Source: Phorcus lineatus
Taxonomy: Eukaryota > Mollusca > Gastropoda > Trochida > Trochidae
DNA: 64,000 bases
Direction: 5' to 3'
NCBI GenBank assembly: GCA_921293015.1
Contig: OV121092.1
Location: forward strand, 5,896,001-5,960,000
The notes under the pieces are model-generated. The model made no database searches. It was not told where the DNA came from and was given only the letters and a program-made list of their open reading frames with translations. Below, one piece after another: positions 12,823 through 26,180 of the stretch. Both the position numbers and the translations under genes were made by a program. The first letter of the stretch is position 1. Each line of letters starts with the position of its first letter.

Positions 12823-13081
12823 TTAATCCCGCTAGGGCCTCGGCAACTTTGGCTGCAGTAGAGAACTGTTCTACAGGCAGTCAGGTTTGGGTGCAATGCA
12901 TTCGTTACATAGAATTTTAGTGCACTACCACCAATGTTTCGCTAGTTCCAGCCGATGCTCGCAGGTTTCACAGCAATGCATAGCCACAAAAGTGTTGAAG
13001 ACTTTCTCCCTGCAATTATACTAGCAGCCGCGATATAAGTGAAATGATCTTGAAAGCAGCGTTAAACCCCACCTCACCTCA
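12823..13081 (+). mobile_element. tRNA-derived SINE, 5'-truncated copy
   Basis: This matches the reverse complement of the SINE at 22312-22611 over nearly its whole length: shared blocks include GCCTCGGCAACTTTGGCTGC, CAGCCGATGCTCGCAGGTTTC and TAGCAGCCGCGATATAAGTG. The 3' end is a CACCTCACCTCACCT simple tail. Flanking CCTGTTTAT at 12814-12822 and 13082-13090 is a probable 9-bp target-site duplication. The tRNA-like head of the other copy is mostly missing, as expected for 5' truncation during L1-type retrotransposition. Confidence 0.85.
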
Positions 13082-15709
13082 CCTGTTTATACTAATGTGT
13101 AAAGGGTTGCTATAGCCAGACACATCATTGGTGAATCGTCTTTCTAGATTATTTTTTAATTTTTGGATATTCTATCCAAACTTATATTCTACCTAAATAA
13201 TTTTAAGTTAAAAAATACAGCAGGTAACTGCACATAATGAAAAATCAAATTCAATACTTCAACAAAATGGATGATAAACATGAACAGAACCATTTATCTA
13301 TATGTAAAAATCTTCCACAAATCACTCAATCTAATAGATTAAAGAAAATCCTTCAACAAATGGTGAATAAATATGAACATAAATATTTTTCTTTATTTCT
13401 CAATTCTTCCACAAGTCATCCGATTTAATACTTCCTAGAAAATCCTTCAACAATCGTGATCCAAGAAGACAATTTTGTCTTTGACACAAAACATCTGACA
13501 TTTCTTCAATAACGCTGCCAATAGCTTCTTCTGGTTGGCATTTAAGATAAAGTTTCGCTGCATGTTGGCTTGTTTATGCATGTGTATAGCGCAATCAAGT
13601 GCAGCCCCCGAGGACCTTAAGTCATAGAGTTATTGTTTTACCGCCTTCTTAGAAAACATCCCTGCACAATCATCAGATAGAGATTTCATCTTGCTGTAAT
13701 GTCATTGTTTTTTCTTATCAGCTTCCTTCCCTTCAGTTCCTGCAAACTTTATGATCTTGTTGATTTTGAGTATTTGTTTTAAGGTTTTTCACTATAATTT
13801 TGATTTTTTTTAAGGAAAACCGATACACAGAATCCCGCTACAAAATTTTGTGGTTGATGAATATTTTTTATTGTTAAAATGCTATTCCTGCTATCTTTAT
13901 GATCACTGTTTTCACTTTTCCTGTAAGAAATGGGTTTTCTTTTATGGTTCTTTTTGACATTTTTAAAGGAAAAAGAGATATATGCAAAAAAATCCTCTTC
14001 CACATTTGGCTAAAGTGATGAATAATATTTTTAAAATTATAATGCTATTCATTCTAAAATTTTACACATGAACTGTAAACTGAATAATTTTAAGGAAAAT
14101 TTTGTCTTCATTTACAAGGTACTGATTTTGCTTTTCTTCTTGATTTTGGACACTGTTAAAAAACAATGTGTATAGCAAATAACTTTTTGTAACCTTACTT
14201 TTTAAGCAAAACTATCTGTGTCACTTTCACAACTTAAAATCAACCTTTAAAGTAGACTCTATTGTAAAAGATCCCATTCCTTTAACCTTTAAATTTCAAT
14301 TAAATTCTATTTTTATTTCAAAATCGACCCTGATCTGCCTGTCCCCAAATATTCTTAGCTTTTTTTCAGGACAAGACTGTTCTTCATTATTCATTTCGTT
14401 ATGTTTTAAAAGTCCTGTAAAACTTGAAAAAGCATCAATTTGTGGTTAACATTCCACTGGAATCTGAATTTCTAATAAAAAATAATTATTCACTAAATGA
14501 AATCAATTTAATTCAGATTTGAAAGCTTAATATTCAGTTCAAATTATGATTCAATATTTCATACTTAAAATTTACTTTGACCAAATATAGCTAATTACAG
14601 TATATGTCCTTTAATGACTAAAACAAAAGTGCTGGGGCAGCATTTTTTACAGCAAGATGTTGAGAGCCCATGGTATCACTATAGCACTATTGGCCAGATG
14701 GCAGACATATGCCTAGAACTGAAGAAACCAGGATTATTTATTTAACTGGTGCAAAAAAATAATTAAAGCTCCGACCAGCTCCCATTCACCTTTACCTGGT
14801 GCCACTGACACTACAAATACTAATGGCACAACAAATAATATTTTCCAAACAACAAATACCAATTCAGCGTTGATTGTGCCCATCTGGTGAAGAAGCTGTT
14901 GTCCTGACAACTATATCTCTTATCAAAGACAATCCATTATTATCACATTCTTGTAGCATATTGTTTATGGTGTTCACTGCTCATAGCATACAGAAATAAT
15001 AATTTGAGGTATGGTATGTATGATAAGTTTACCAAACATATAAGAAAGCTATCCTCAAATCTGTTCTTTGATATTTTCAGAAATGTTGCCAAAATACCAA
15101 AGTGATTCAGATGAATTTGTAAGGGAAAAGTCACTGAGGTTTAACCAGGACATTCAAAATTAATCTTAAAGATTCTAATTCAAGTTCAGCATATCTGAAT
15201 ATAGAAAACACACCAATTATGACAATATAATAGTACCGAAACATCTGGATATATATTGAATTTAAAGAAGCAGTGGAGGAAGTAAACCTCTAAGAAAATT
15301 TAACTAAATATGATAAAAACTTCAAGTGACTCAGAAGACAGTTTCTGAGAGTGTTCAAAACATAGTTACTTGCACAATGATTTGTACAAACAGAACATGT
15401 CTGTCTATGATATCCAGTAACAATCCTGAAGAAGCAGACGAAAGAAAGAGGATGCCTTCCAGAAAAGGATTTGTGGAATTACTATCTATTCTAACCTATT
15501 ATTTAACATTGAATTCAACCGACTGTTACCTTACAATCAATTGTAAGTTTTTGTGGAACTGGGTGCCAATGATTGTAACTTTACAACTGTTTAGTGAAGC
15601 GGCACCCAGGACCCAGGGCATGTTTTAGCTCTGTTTTATATGAACCACATGGAATGGAATCGGTAATCAGGAAATTTAGTAAGAATAGTTGGGAGAATGA
15701 AGTACTCAC

Positions 15710-15796
15710 CACGGTGATATTCTTGTGAAGAGTTCCATATTTGTTGCTGACAGTGGCGGCGACGGTGTATACTCCACTCTCAGAGAACTTGAAGTC
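15710..15796 (-). CDS. PKD-repeat protein, small exon with the end of one repeat
   Basis: An 87-nt exon, phase 0 to phase 0, between acceptor AATGTTCCAG and donor GTG|GTGAGTACT on the minus strand. It encodes 29 residues including DFKFSESGVYTVAATVSN, a textbook closing segment of a PKD repeat (F-x-F-x-x-x-G-x-Y-x-V...N). It joins in frame to the exon at 39074-39399 (repeat start) and to 9144-10467. It is isolated by more than 23 kb of upstream intron. Confidence 0.88.
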
Positions 15797-18700
15797 CTGG
15801 AACATTAGCAAATCTTTAAAATAGATATCATTAATGTAGTTATCTTATTCTAATGAAAATGTATGAAAAATTATCACACATATCAACATGTACCAAAATA
15901 TTGTCAGTAGATTTTGTTTTCAAAGAAATGACAACTTGTATTCCACCACTTATTTCAAATGATTTCATGGAAATATATTGGAAGAGGGTTGGAGTGTTAC
16001 TCTGAAAGTTACAAATTCAGATCACCTATGCAAGGTACCCCCCTAAATTTCAGGTAATTTTGCAGTAGTTTTGGAGATGTCCATTATATGAAAATTATCC
16101 TTGAAAAAAATCTCTCATTAACTTTTGTTGATATCTGAAGAGAATTAGTTGAGATTCTCTAATGTTAACATTGAAATTACACCCACAAAACGAACCTGAA
16201 AGGTAAAAGACATATTTTTCACACATCCAAACTTACATCTTTTCATTGTCTGGCATTTTTTATTGAAAAAATGATATAAACTTGTAAAAAAAAAGATTTA
16301 TGGTCTGTAATAAATATCAAATAATTTGAGTTTCATAAACAGAAAAAGAAATGACACATCGTGTAACAATTTAAAATTCAAACTATTCTTACATAGATAT
16401 TAACTTTCTGGCTTGAAGTTAAACAATATTTCTTTAGCTGTTTGACATATTTTGTAAACAAACACTTAATTCCATGTTAAAACAGACAATGAAGGACATT
16501 TGACCTAAAATAACTCACTTGTCCTGAAATACACTTACAATCTCAATTAATTCAATATGAATTATATTATGCTTCACTTAATGTCAACATCTTAAGTTTC
16601 CTTGGCAGATGTAAATTAATGTCACATTTTACAAAATTCTTCACTTAAAATGTAAAGAATGAATTTTTTTAGACATAGATTCTTGACAATTTCGTCATGT
16701 AAACACTGAAATATATTTTCAAAATTGGAGAAATCATATGTTTTCAAATTTCTGAAAATTTCCAAACAATACAAACAGACACAAAATTATTAGACATTTT
16801 TTCAGAACACTAAATGACTAGATCTCATTTGGGACATAATACAACCTTTGCAAATGACATGTAACAAAATTTTCTAAATTTGGAAAACAAATAAACATAA
16901 TATAGAAGTATCAGATATTCTGTTGATCCAACCAATTTCTAAACATCGAAATCAACATGCAAACTACCTCATTTCTCATTTCCTCCTATCAGGGAGGAAG
17001 CAAGCAAGCTATCCAAAAAGGGAGGGTAATTTCAGGGAGGTTAAGTTATCAGCGATGTTGTAATTGCAGCAAATAAATCTCCGATAAACCCAAGCAATCA
17101 ACCCAACCGGCAAGACAGGAGTGAAATAGGCAGGGAGATGTATTAAGTCCAGGACTCTTAATGAAAAATAGACAAATTACATATTAGATATATTGCTTTG
17201 ACTGTTTTTTTTCTCGGAACAGAGATGGTGTATAAAGGAAAATTTGAAAGGGGGTTCACCTATTGATGACTTAAACCCCTTTACAACCCCCCTTAACCTA
17301 GCTCCTTAGCTTAATGTTATAGTAACTTATTTGATATTGTATAACCTATCTGCATTAGCGTATATTAAACTCTTTGTTTATCATTGATGAAATTATCATA
17401 ATTACATTCAATTGTTTGACATATTTTACTGGGTACATTTTCACATGTAACATTGAAAGGTGACTCCAGGTAAAATCAAGTTTAGGAGATGAAAGCATTT
17501 TATCTTCAAGCAAACTTAACGATGACTGACACCTCATTCAACATGTCCTAAATAGGAGGAATCTGTTCACGTTTCTTGTTGCCATAACAGTATGGTTCAT
17601 AAACTTATAAACCATTGCAAAGTGCAGGGATGCATTGGTGAATCCAGAGAAAGAGGGGAGGTGGGGGGGGAGGGAAGGGGAGCATATGAAGGGGTGATAT
17701 GAAGAAACATATATACAAACAAACGATTAAGGCAAACAAAACAAAGTTTTTATCAGAGGACGTGGGGACAATTATCCTCCCTGAAATTACAGAATGTTGC
17801 ACAAACAAACACAAAGATATAGATATATAAATGCATATCTTTAATCTCTGTGAAAAGCAAATACTAAATATGTTTTTACTTGAAAGACATAGTTTTAAGA
17901 AAAATATTGTTCTGAATATAAACGGGAAATCTTTGGTGAACAGTGGAACAAAAGAATCTCAGATATATCATGGTCAACCTGACCTGTTATCAGTGGTTGT
18001 GGATACAATTACCATACTGCACCTTACAGCTTCATGTTTTCTTAAATGTCACCAAGATTTTATAAATGTTTCAATCTCTGTATATTTTAATGAAGTATGT
18101 AACCATATCAAGTATGAGACCATAGAAGTATATTCAGAATGTGAATGTCAAAATCTATGTAAAACAAAGGTCTAACAAACAAGTTCCAACATGGTTGCTG
18201 TTCCTATCTCCGTGGAATTATAACCTTAACTATGTTATTTCTGTCAACAGAAAGGATTGCAGGTTGATCCCTGGGTCAACAGTCAAACCAATAACTGCCC
18301 TGGCAACATGGGCCATTTCATTACAATGCTTAGAGACATTCTAGACTTGTTCATTGTCTCCTAGTTGGTATTTGCCTTACACTTGACACTTTGTGACAAT
18401 GTGTTAAGTTGAGGAAAACAATTAATCATGGACCTTACATTCTCTTATCCTCTTAGCCCACCTCAAGCCAGTAGACAATCCCAGATGAAGTAAGTTGTGA
18501 ATCCTATAAATTTGCCTGTAAGAATGACACAGCAATTTCGCCTACTTGAGGGTTTACAAAATGCTGACAGTTACATGAAAAAATTAAAATTTAAATATAG
18601 TCTTTGAATGTGAATTCTTTTCTCTTTCATAACACCTTGGGAAATACCACTACACTTATTAACCTTTTAACCTACATATGATTATGAGCTATAGCCCTAT

Positions 18701-18829
18701 TCTGCCATGCCTATATATACTAATGAGCATCTTCTTCCTATGTTTCTTCACTGGACATACACAGAGTGAAGAGACAAAGCAAGAATAGCTGCAAAATTCT
18801 AATTATGCCATTTTTTTGCAAAGCTATTA

Positions 18830-19460
18830 TGATATGTTTCTCATCCGTTATGGCATGTTGGAGATAAGAGAATGTTGTCCATTGATTATGATATGTTGGC
18901 TATCAATCATAGTACGACACCAACTGATTACTGTATATTGCCGTTTGACAAGTACATAATGCAAATCTATAATAGTATATTGTCCTAGAAAAATAATGTT
19001 TGGCTAGGATAAAGGAATGCTGGCATTTCAAACAGCATTATACATATCAATCATAATATGAATCCAATTGGTTTAAGATATGATGCCAAAAGAAAGAGGA
19101 ATATTTCCTTCTCATAATGCATAATGCCAACCAATTATGGCAGTATGTCAGTGAATTATGGTATGTTCCCGATGAATTATGGTATGTTGCCAGTGAATTA
19201 TGGTATGTTCCCGATGAATTATAGTATGGTACTGGTGAAGTATGATATGTTGCCAGTGAACTATGGTAAGTTTGCCAGTGAATTATGGTATGTTCTTGAT
19301 GAATTATAGTATGGTACTGGGGAAGTATGATATGTTGCCAGTGAATTATGGTATGTTACCCATTGATTAACGGATTGATGCCAATTGAAAATTGGTGCCT
19401 AAAGATAAATAAATACTGCCATCTAATAAAGCATAATACTGACGATTAATGGTATGTTTC
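18830..19460. repeat. Minisatellite, about 21-bp unit
   Basis: The clean core at 19120-19365 repeats units like GAATTATGGTATGTTGCCAGT with alternating TTCCCGAT or TTGCCAGT spacers. Flanks on both sides contain increasingly diverged TATGATATGTTG units. It reads as a repetitive peptide (NYGM-type) in one frame but has no gene context. Confidence 0.8.
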
Positions 19461-20977
19461 TCATTAATCAAAGAAAGTGCCAATGGATTTCTGTGTAACG
19501 CCAAAAAGAACTGGGGATAAACATAGGTCCCTTAGTTTTCACATTCTCACGACTTCAAATAGACCAAGAAAAACCAACTGCATACAACTGGAGAAACCTG
19601 GCTTTTGCGGACTACAATTTACAACACCCTTATCAAAAGAGAAATATTCAATTGGCTCATAAACTTGCCTTGCTCTGGTGTTGGTTTCACTTGAAAGGAT
19701 TAAGTAATTTATGAGAAATTTATTGAGGATAAATATATAGCTTGACAAATATAACAAAAGTTGATTAAAGCTTTATGACATCTGACAATGTCAACTAAGA
19801 ATTGTGCTTTTTTTCATCATTGATACTTGATTTGGATAATTTCAAACACATATCATAACCTTGAAAACAAAACAAAGTTAAACCCTTAGTTTTAAAATTA
19901 AACACATCTATGACACAAATTAGTAATACTTTATTAGTCATCATTGTAACAATGAATTTTGCTTTTTCAATATGTTTAAGTCCATTCATTATTTATAAAA
20001 AAATCTTAGCCACACTAAAACCATGCAGCATTTTGTGTTTGTGAATTTATTTTTTCTGTATCAAAATGCTGTATAAAGATAACATATGGATACATATGGC
20101 TACAAATTCATATCTTTTAAAGTCAATTTTCATACAGAAAGATAATCACATTTGACATGTTCCCCCTCAACTAAACTTTCAACATTCTTATCTCATTTGT
20201 TCATCTACTTTTTAAGCAAAAACGTAAATTTTCAACATATTTCAAACTTACCTTTGTGGAACAGGTCTGTACACATTATGAGCAGAGAACTCGCCAACCA
20301 TAACCACGCTTGTCAAGTAACCACCAAATACCACCATAAATCATTCTATTAGGGATTTCTCTCAAGATCTTATGCAAATAAATTAAAAAGCCCCATCGAA
20401 CAGTAAGATCCACAAGACAAGAACAATTAACCAATCAAAAGCAGTGACACTAAGCCCAGCAGTCAATGACAGCCAATCAAATCTGCTGACACATCAGGGT
20501 TACAGTGACTTAAGTCTGAGCTTCTGGTTGCTAGGATACGACAGAGAGAAAAATCTGTGTTGCACTTATCCCATAATGTCTGCCCATCTGTCCCTGTGTA
20601 AAACTTGCCTCCTGTTATCAGCAATGTGGGATCGTCAGGCAAGTCATAACAGCGGCATATAAACTTGGAGATTTAGAGTTTCATTCACAGATCCCGTTTG
20701 ACCTCGCAGGTCACAACCATAAAACAAAAGCTACATGCCTGACAACGGATACGATGATCCAACAATGACAACTTCAATTCCAAAACTTCCTTTGATCGAT
20801 TCGCCTCTATATTCATCTAGAGTAAATCAACTTTCAACTTATAAGTTTTATCTACATTGCAGCTTTAACATTAATTTACAATCCTCAACTGTCTCCCCCA
20901 GCTAACCATATTTCAACACAGAAAAAGTTTATCACTTTCATCAAATATCGTTATGGCAAAATATTTCATGTTATTAC

Positions 20978-21240
20978 CCATAAGGTTCAACAATGTGACA
21001 TATTTTGCATGCACTGTATCAAAGATTGATTCATCAAGAGTTACGTACAGTATTTCATCCTCTATGACGTCATAAAACAATTGTTTGTGATGTCACTGTA
21101 GCAAGTCCTTACAAGAGAAGCCAGCTGTTTTCCGGTTAAATGTGGTTCAAATGAAATAAAATTGGTACAAAAGAAATTAACACACTCGGAACAGTGTCAT
21201 GTGACTTTTAAAATTTTACTTCTCTTGCTTGGGTATTACA
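20978..21240 (+). mobile_element. Fold-back/MITE element, family A, diverged copy
   Basis: Shares ordered blocks with the copies at 21308, 22725, 38185 and 54385: TTACCCATA start, TGACATATTTT, TGATGTCACTGTAGCA, AGTGTCATGTGACTTTTA, and a GCTTGGGTATTA end. It is diverged in the middle. No coding capacity. Confidence 0.55.
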
Positions 21241-21307
21241 TATTATTATAGTTCACAATCATTTCAGAAAAGTCATATTAAACATTCCCTCAGGAAGAAA
21301 ACAGATA

Positions 21308-21652
21308 TTACCCATACAGTTAATCATCAAGTGGTGACATATTTTCAATATGAGTACATGTGCACATATGCGCGAGTTGCTGTCTTTCGACGTCTGCAAC
21401 ATCATTAAACCACTGTTCGTGACGTCACTGTAGTAGGCCATCGCAAGAGAAGCAAGCCCTTCTCAGAATATTTCCATGAATTTTAAATTGAATAGAATAG
21501 GCAATAAAGAAATTATTACACCCTGAAGTATGACTTTTACGAAGCTCATGCAATTTGTGTATAACACTCGCTATCGCTCGGGTAATAAAAAAATTCGAAC
21601 TTGTTTCATAAGACCCATATGACACACTTGCTCGGGTATTAATCTCTATCTC
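21308..21652 (+). mobile_element. Fold-back/MITE element, family A
   Basis: Begins TTACCCATACAGTTAATCAT and ends CTCGGGTATTAATCTC. The right part (about 21505-21652) is a hairpin-like inverted repeat: GAAATTATTACACCCT...TATGACTTTTACGAA against its complement ending ...CATATGACACACTTGCTCGG. The loop has GCTATCGCTCGGGTAAT. No ORF; movement would need a transposase supplied elsewhere. Confidence 0.65.
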
Positions 21653-22311
21653 TGTAACCCTATCATCCCTACAGGTCTTTAAAAAGGCAAGGGTTTCTCA
21701 GGGAGGATAGGGTTAACTTCAAGCAACAATCTGCTTCAAAATAACCTTCCCTTGTCAAGTTTCAACAATAATTCCATTCCATCAACTGATAGCCATTTAT
21801 AAAATAAATTCCTTCATAAACAAAAAACTTCCCTCAAAACCTCTTCCCCAATATATTTGATTGAAAAATACATCTTATTAAGAGAACACCTCTGTAAAGC
21901 TTTTCATTTACTTTGGTGAGTCGATGTGGATTACAATGTATAAATCCATTTTGATGAAGAGTCTGTGCACCAGGTTTCAGCTTTCCAGGGCTTTTTTTTC
22001 TTGAGAAGTCTCTGTTGTAAACTGATTACCATAGAAATTATAATTTTCAGCAACAGCCAGTACTGATAAAACAAAAGACACAATTGATAATTTGCAAGCG
22101 ACTCAAACAACTCACGGAGGTACGTGTTTCTTTATCATGAACTCTACTTCTTTTCCTTTTTTTGCACTAAATCAAATGTTCAATAATCTCAATTGTCTTA
22201 CACTTTGGCACAGTTTAAGACTGTTAAGATTTTGAGCAATTATTTTATGTTGCATGTACCAATCTTCAAGTGTTAAGATAAAATCGAGCTCCTACTTGAA
22301 CACAGCTTGGT

Positions 22312-22611
22312 GAAGTGAGGTGAGGTGATATGGGTTTAACGCCACTTTCAAGAGTATTTCACTTATATCGCGGCTGCTAGTATTATTGCAGGGAGAAAGC
22401 CCGCAACACCATTGTGGCTATGCATTGGGGTGAAACCTGCGAGCATCGGCTGGAACTAGTGAACAATGCGTGGTACCGCACTGAAATTCAGACTAGCATT
22501 GCACCCAAACCTTATTTCGTGTTGAACAGTTCTCTACTGCAGACAAAGTTGCCGAGCCCCTGGCGGGATTCGAACTACGGACCTCTTAATCCGAAAGCCA
22601 AACGCGCTTAC
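22312..22611 (-). mobile_element. Full-length tRNA-derived SINE with perfect 15-bp target-site duplication
   Basis: The element is flanked by identical TGAACACAGCTTGGT at 22297-22311 and 22612-22626. Read on the minus strand, it starts with a tRNA-like head whose B box is GTTCGAATCCC (near 22565-22575), has a body with GCCGATGCTCGCAGGTTTC and GCAGCCGCGATATAAGTG, and ends in a CACCTCACCTCAC tail. Copies also occur at 12823-13081 and, older, at 36890-37110. The perfect duplication indicates a recent insertion. The central ATATCGCGGC core looks like SINE cores I recall from gastropods. Confidence 0.92.
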
Positions 22612-22724
22612 TGAACACAGCTTGGTAACACAAATAGCTACGCTGTTTGACAGAGACATAAATCCAAGAGTCTGTCCAAACATCATATACCCAGTATATC
22701 ATATAGAGGATATCTGTCTCTGAT

Positions 22725-22985
22725 AACCCATATGGTTAATCATAATCAATGACATATATTTCATATGTGCATATGTGATATATCACTGTAGCCTGCTGTT
22801 GCAATGAAAGCTGCCTGTTTTATTAATATTTCCATGATATTTAGATGGAAACAAATCAGTAATTAAGGAATTATCACACTAGGAAGTGTGTCATATGACT
22901 TTTACTTACTGATGCAAATTTGTGTAAAATACAATACACGATTTCCCACTCATTTTAAAGAGTTGGGTAATAATGTCGAATTCTC
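22725..22985 (+). mobile_element. Fold-back/MITE element, family A, partial copy
   Basis: Starts TAACCCATATGGTTAATCAT, contains AATATTTCCATGATATTTA and GTGTGTCATATGACTTTTAC, and ends near GAGTTGGGTAATAATG. It aligns block by block with 38185-38500 but lacks part of the middle. Confidence 0.6.
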
Positions 22986-24582
22986 ATCAAAGATCATAAG
23001 CATCATCGAGAGAGGTAGAAAATTTATAAATGTAACGCCAAATGGGTTGTATCTAAAATCTAAAATCATGATAAATGCTTTCATAGTATTCATTTAATAA
23101 ATGTAACTTTGTCAAAAGCAAGAAGACAGAAAAACACAATGAACATTTGTCTGGGAATGTTGCTGTAATTTCATCTTTCAATTGAAATATGCTAAGAATG
23201 CAAGTGATTCAACCTTGTGTTAGTTGGGTTGACACATCCTTCTCTACTCCAGACAACGAAACTCATCACATCCTCCACCAATATCACCAAATTAGGCTGC
23301 ATCTATTTCGAGGACTAGGACACTAAAGGGGGATCCCCAAATCTCCAAATATCATGAGGTGTTATCAAATGATAATGGGCTTACGTAAAGGACGACACCA
23401 TTACAGAGAAAAATATATATTATGATCAAGGATCTTGAAATGTTAATAATATTGTCTTGAATATATTTTCATGTATCTACTTCACAAATACAGAGACAAT
23501 CTCTCTACTTAATATTCTATTCAAACCTGGGACCCCTAGATACATGAAAAACTAATGTACAGCTTCATTCTTTACCAATAGAAATACTCATTATGAACAT
23601 TTGTATCCCTCCAACAGACTCGTCTTAAAGTAATGCATGCCTCCAACCTCAACACAAACTTGCCACAAAATACACATCATTGACATATTAACTAGCCATA
23701 ATAAATAAATATCAAAGTGTAATAAAGGAGGTGTAATATTGACAATCTAAAAAACAAGTTATTCAATTAAAACAAATAATATTAACTCTTCATTAACTTG
23801 ATACTAAATTGGATGGTTTTCTTCTATGCAAGTGCACACAACTTTAAGATTTCAATCTCTAATACATATAACATATCCCTGCTCTACTTTAAATATCTCT
23901 GCTCTACTTTTTAAACTATGAAAACATAATCCCATTACATTACATTACAAATAATTATGGTTTTAATGAACTTACTTACAGAATGATAAAATTTCTATCT
24001 TCAAAGATATCATATGACAGTGATATCATTTACATGTGTCATCCATGATATCATACTTACGATTTTAACTGCAAACTCATCACATTTCACTCCTCCAATC
24101 AGAATGAATTAATTGTCTCTGTTTAACTTTATCACTCTGAGACAATTTTAACATTATATCGTTCTCATCTAGAGTTCTTATAATAATCCTCTGCCTGTAT
24201 CTATTGAAACCTATCCAGCTATTTAAAGGCCTGAATCATGGATGGTGATTCACGAGTTACATCACCATAGTACTATTTCCTTACACACAAGGAACTAAAT
24301 TCTTGGTGAGTAAGTCTCAAATGACCATTATATTGACATAAATAAAATAGAGGAAATGAAAAAAGGTTTCACTTGAATTATTTCCATTAATGATTTCATT
24401 CATGACTGAAATTATTTCTTTAATTTGAATTTAAATAATTTGAATCCTTTTTGTTATCCAAACATTCATGAGCATAAGACCACATAAACACTCTCAAAAG
24501 ATTTAAGATTTAAAGAAATAATTGATAAAAAATCTGTTAATCTTTATGTATACATATCAACAGTATAAAACCAGAATGAACA

Positions 24583-24937
24583 CTTAAAGGCACAGTAGCT
24601 CATTTTTAAGATAAATAAATTGACCTCTATGTTATGTTTCCAATCGCAAGACAATGTTTTTTAATCACAAGAATCAATTATAGAACAAAGGTACCATGAT
24701 CGGTAAAGCTTTTCGAACCCATTTCCCTACCTGATAAAATTTAAAGAGTTCACACAAACATGGCTTACAGTGGTTTCTGCTTGATAATTGATTATTTTCT
24801 CTACGGCTATGGATGATCGGGTTGAGAAATGAGATGGTTTGACCCCGAAGATAATATATTGGCCATATAATCTAATGTTTATTGGGTAAAATTTAGAGGA
24901 ATAAATCATGTTAAAAATGTGCTACCGCCCCTTTAAA
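24583..24937. mobile_element. Short MITE with TTTAAAGG-type inverted ends
   Basis: Left end CTTAAAGGCACAGTAGCT and right end GTGCTACCGCCCCTTTAAA are imperfect inverted repeats (about 16 bp). The interior (CCTACCTGATAAAATTTAAAG, TTCACACAAACATGGC, GATCGGGTT) matches the last unit of the array at 56593-57488. It is about 350 bp with no ORF of note. Confidence 0.65.
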
Positions 24938-25835
24938 ATTTCCATCACGGTAACTCCAGTGGTAAAGCCTGACATTTAGCATCTCTCTGGAATATTGTCC
25001 ACTCCATTTAATAATTTCCCCATTTGATGATAAGCTTCTATTTGTTAATGATCTCATGGTGGCAACTCTCCACTTGAATATTTTTCATATTGATCAAAAC
25101 CACATTAATTTAGAGAATAATTCTTCCCCTTCTCATTTTTCGGGTTTGTATCGCTGCGTAAGCCAAGCCGTCCCACAAAACAAGTAGACATCGTCACGGA
25201 AACCACACAAACTTTAATAGAAGCGTGGTTAGCGGATATCGAGTAATTGCATTAACACGGCCTCGTTCTCCCTAGTTTTGAAATTTGCCTCAACAGTATC
25301 AAATCGTCACGGAATGTGGTCCCAGGAAAGTTTTCGGAACTTCCTACGAGATGAAAATTGCTTCTCGAATTTCAAAAATCAATAAAAGAAAGTAGATTTC
25401 ACTGAGATTGAATAATAGAAAGAGTTCCTATTTTTTGGAACAAGAGTTAGTCATCAAATAAATTGAGCAAAGCTCAGGCATTTTAAATTTCGTTCATAAA
25501 TTGATTTCGGTTTATTGGGGGAAGAAATTTAGCTTCAATCATAGATTGATTCCCAAAAATTAATTTCATATGATGAGAAAGATGTCATTATTTGAAATTG
25601 TGTGGCAAAATATACAAAATGCAAATGAGCAAAACTCTTAAATTGATCTGCCACCTGATGTTTTAATCCATGTTTATAATTAGACTAAATGTACATGGAA
25701 TCAAATCATTTTTTTGTGCTGAAAATGTAAAATCTGAAAGTTGGATACAATTATCACTCATTAATTTAAAATCACATTCCATTGAGAAAGAAAAATATAC
25801 CAAATTAGGTGTTAGATGAGCTTCTTATTACCTAC

Positions 25836-26180
25836 TAGGGTAATCATATCAGTGTTCATATTTTCCTTATGATTCCTTTGGGCAAAATATAACTTTATCA
25901 TTGTGATGTCACCTTGGTAACAATGCTTTGACTTCACTATTCCTCTATGACATTGCGTTCCTAATGCGCTGGCAGTGGGAAGTCCACCTAGGTTGATTTT
26001 CATCATTTTCAATTGATTAAGAGATTTCAGTGATAAACATAAAATCATATTGAAGTCAAAGTATTGTGATGTCATCATCCTAATGGCCTCATAGCATTGT
26101 GATGTCATCATCCTAAAGGCTTCATAGCCGTGTGATGTCATCCTGCTAATTGCGTCATAGCTCTGTGATTTCTTTAAAAG
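25836..26180. mobile_element. Family B element, second copy, with a 33-36 bp internal tandem
   Basis: The left half aligns with 11060-11200 (GGGCAAAATATAACTTTATCATTGTGATGTCACC, given here only as its blocks GGGCAAAATATAACTTT and TCATTGTGATGTCACC). The right half holds three copies of a unit containing GTGATGTCATCATCCTAA. No coding role. Confidence 0.55.

Larger units (their letters stand above)
10468..15709 (-). other. PKD-gene intron, 5.2 kb, repeat-rich
   Basis: Contains the inverted-repeat element at 11038-11650, the degenerate tandem block at 11985-12790 and a SINE at 12823-13081. The rest (about 10500-11030 and 13100-15700) is AT-rich with short ORFs that show no domain or splice context. 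Confidence 0.6.
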
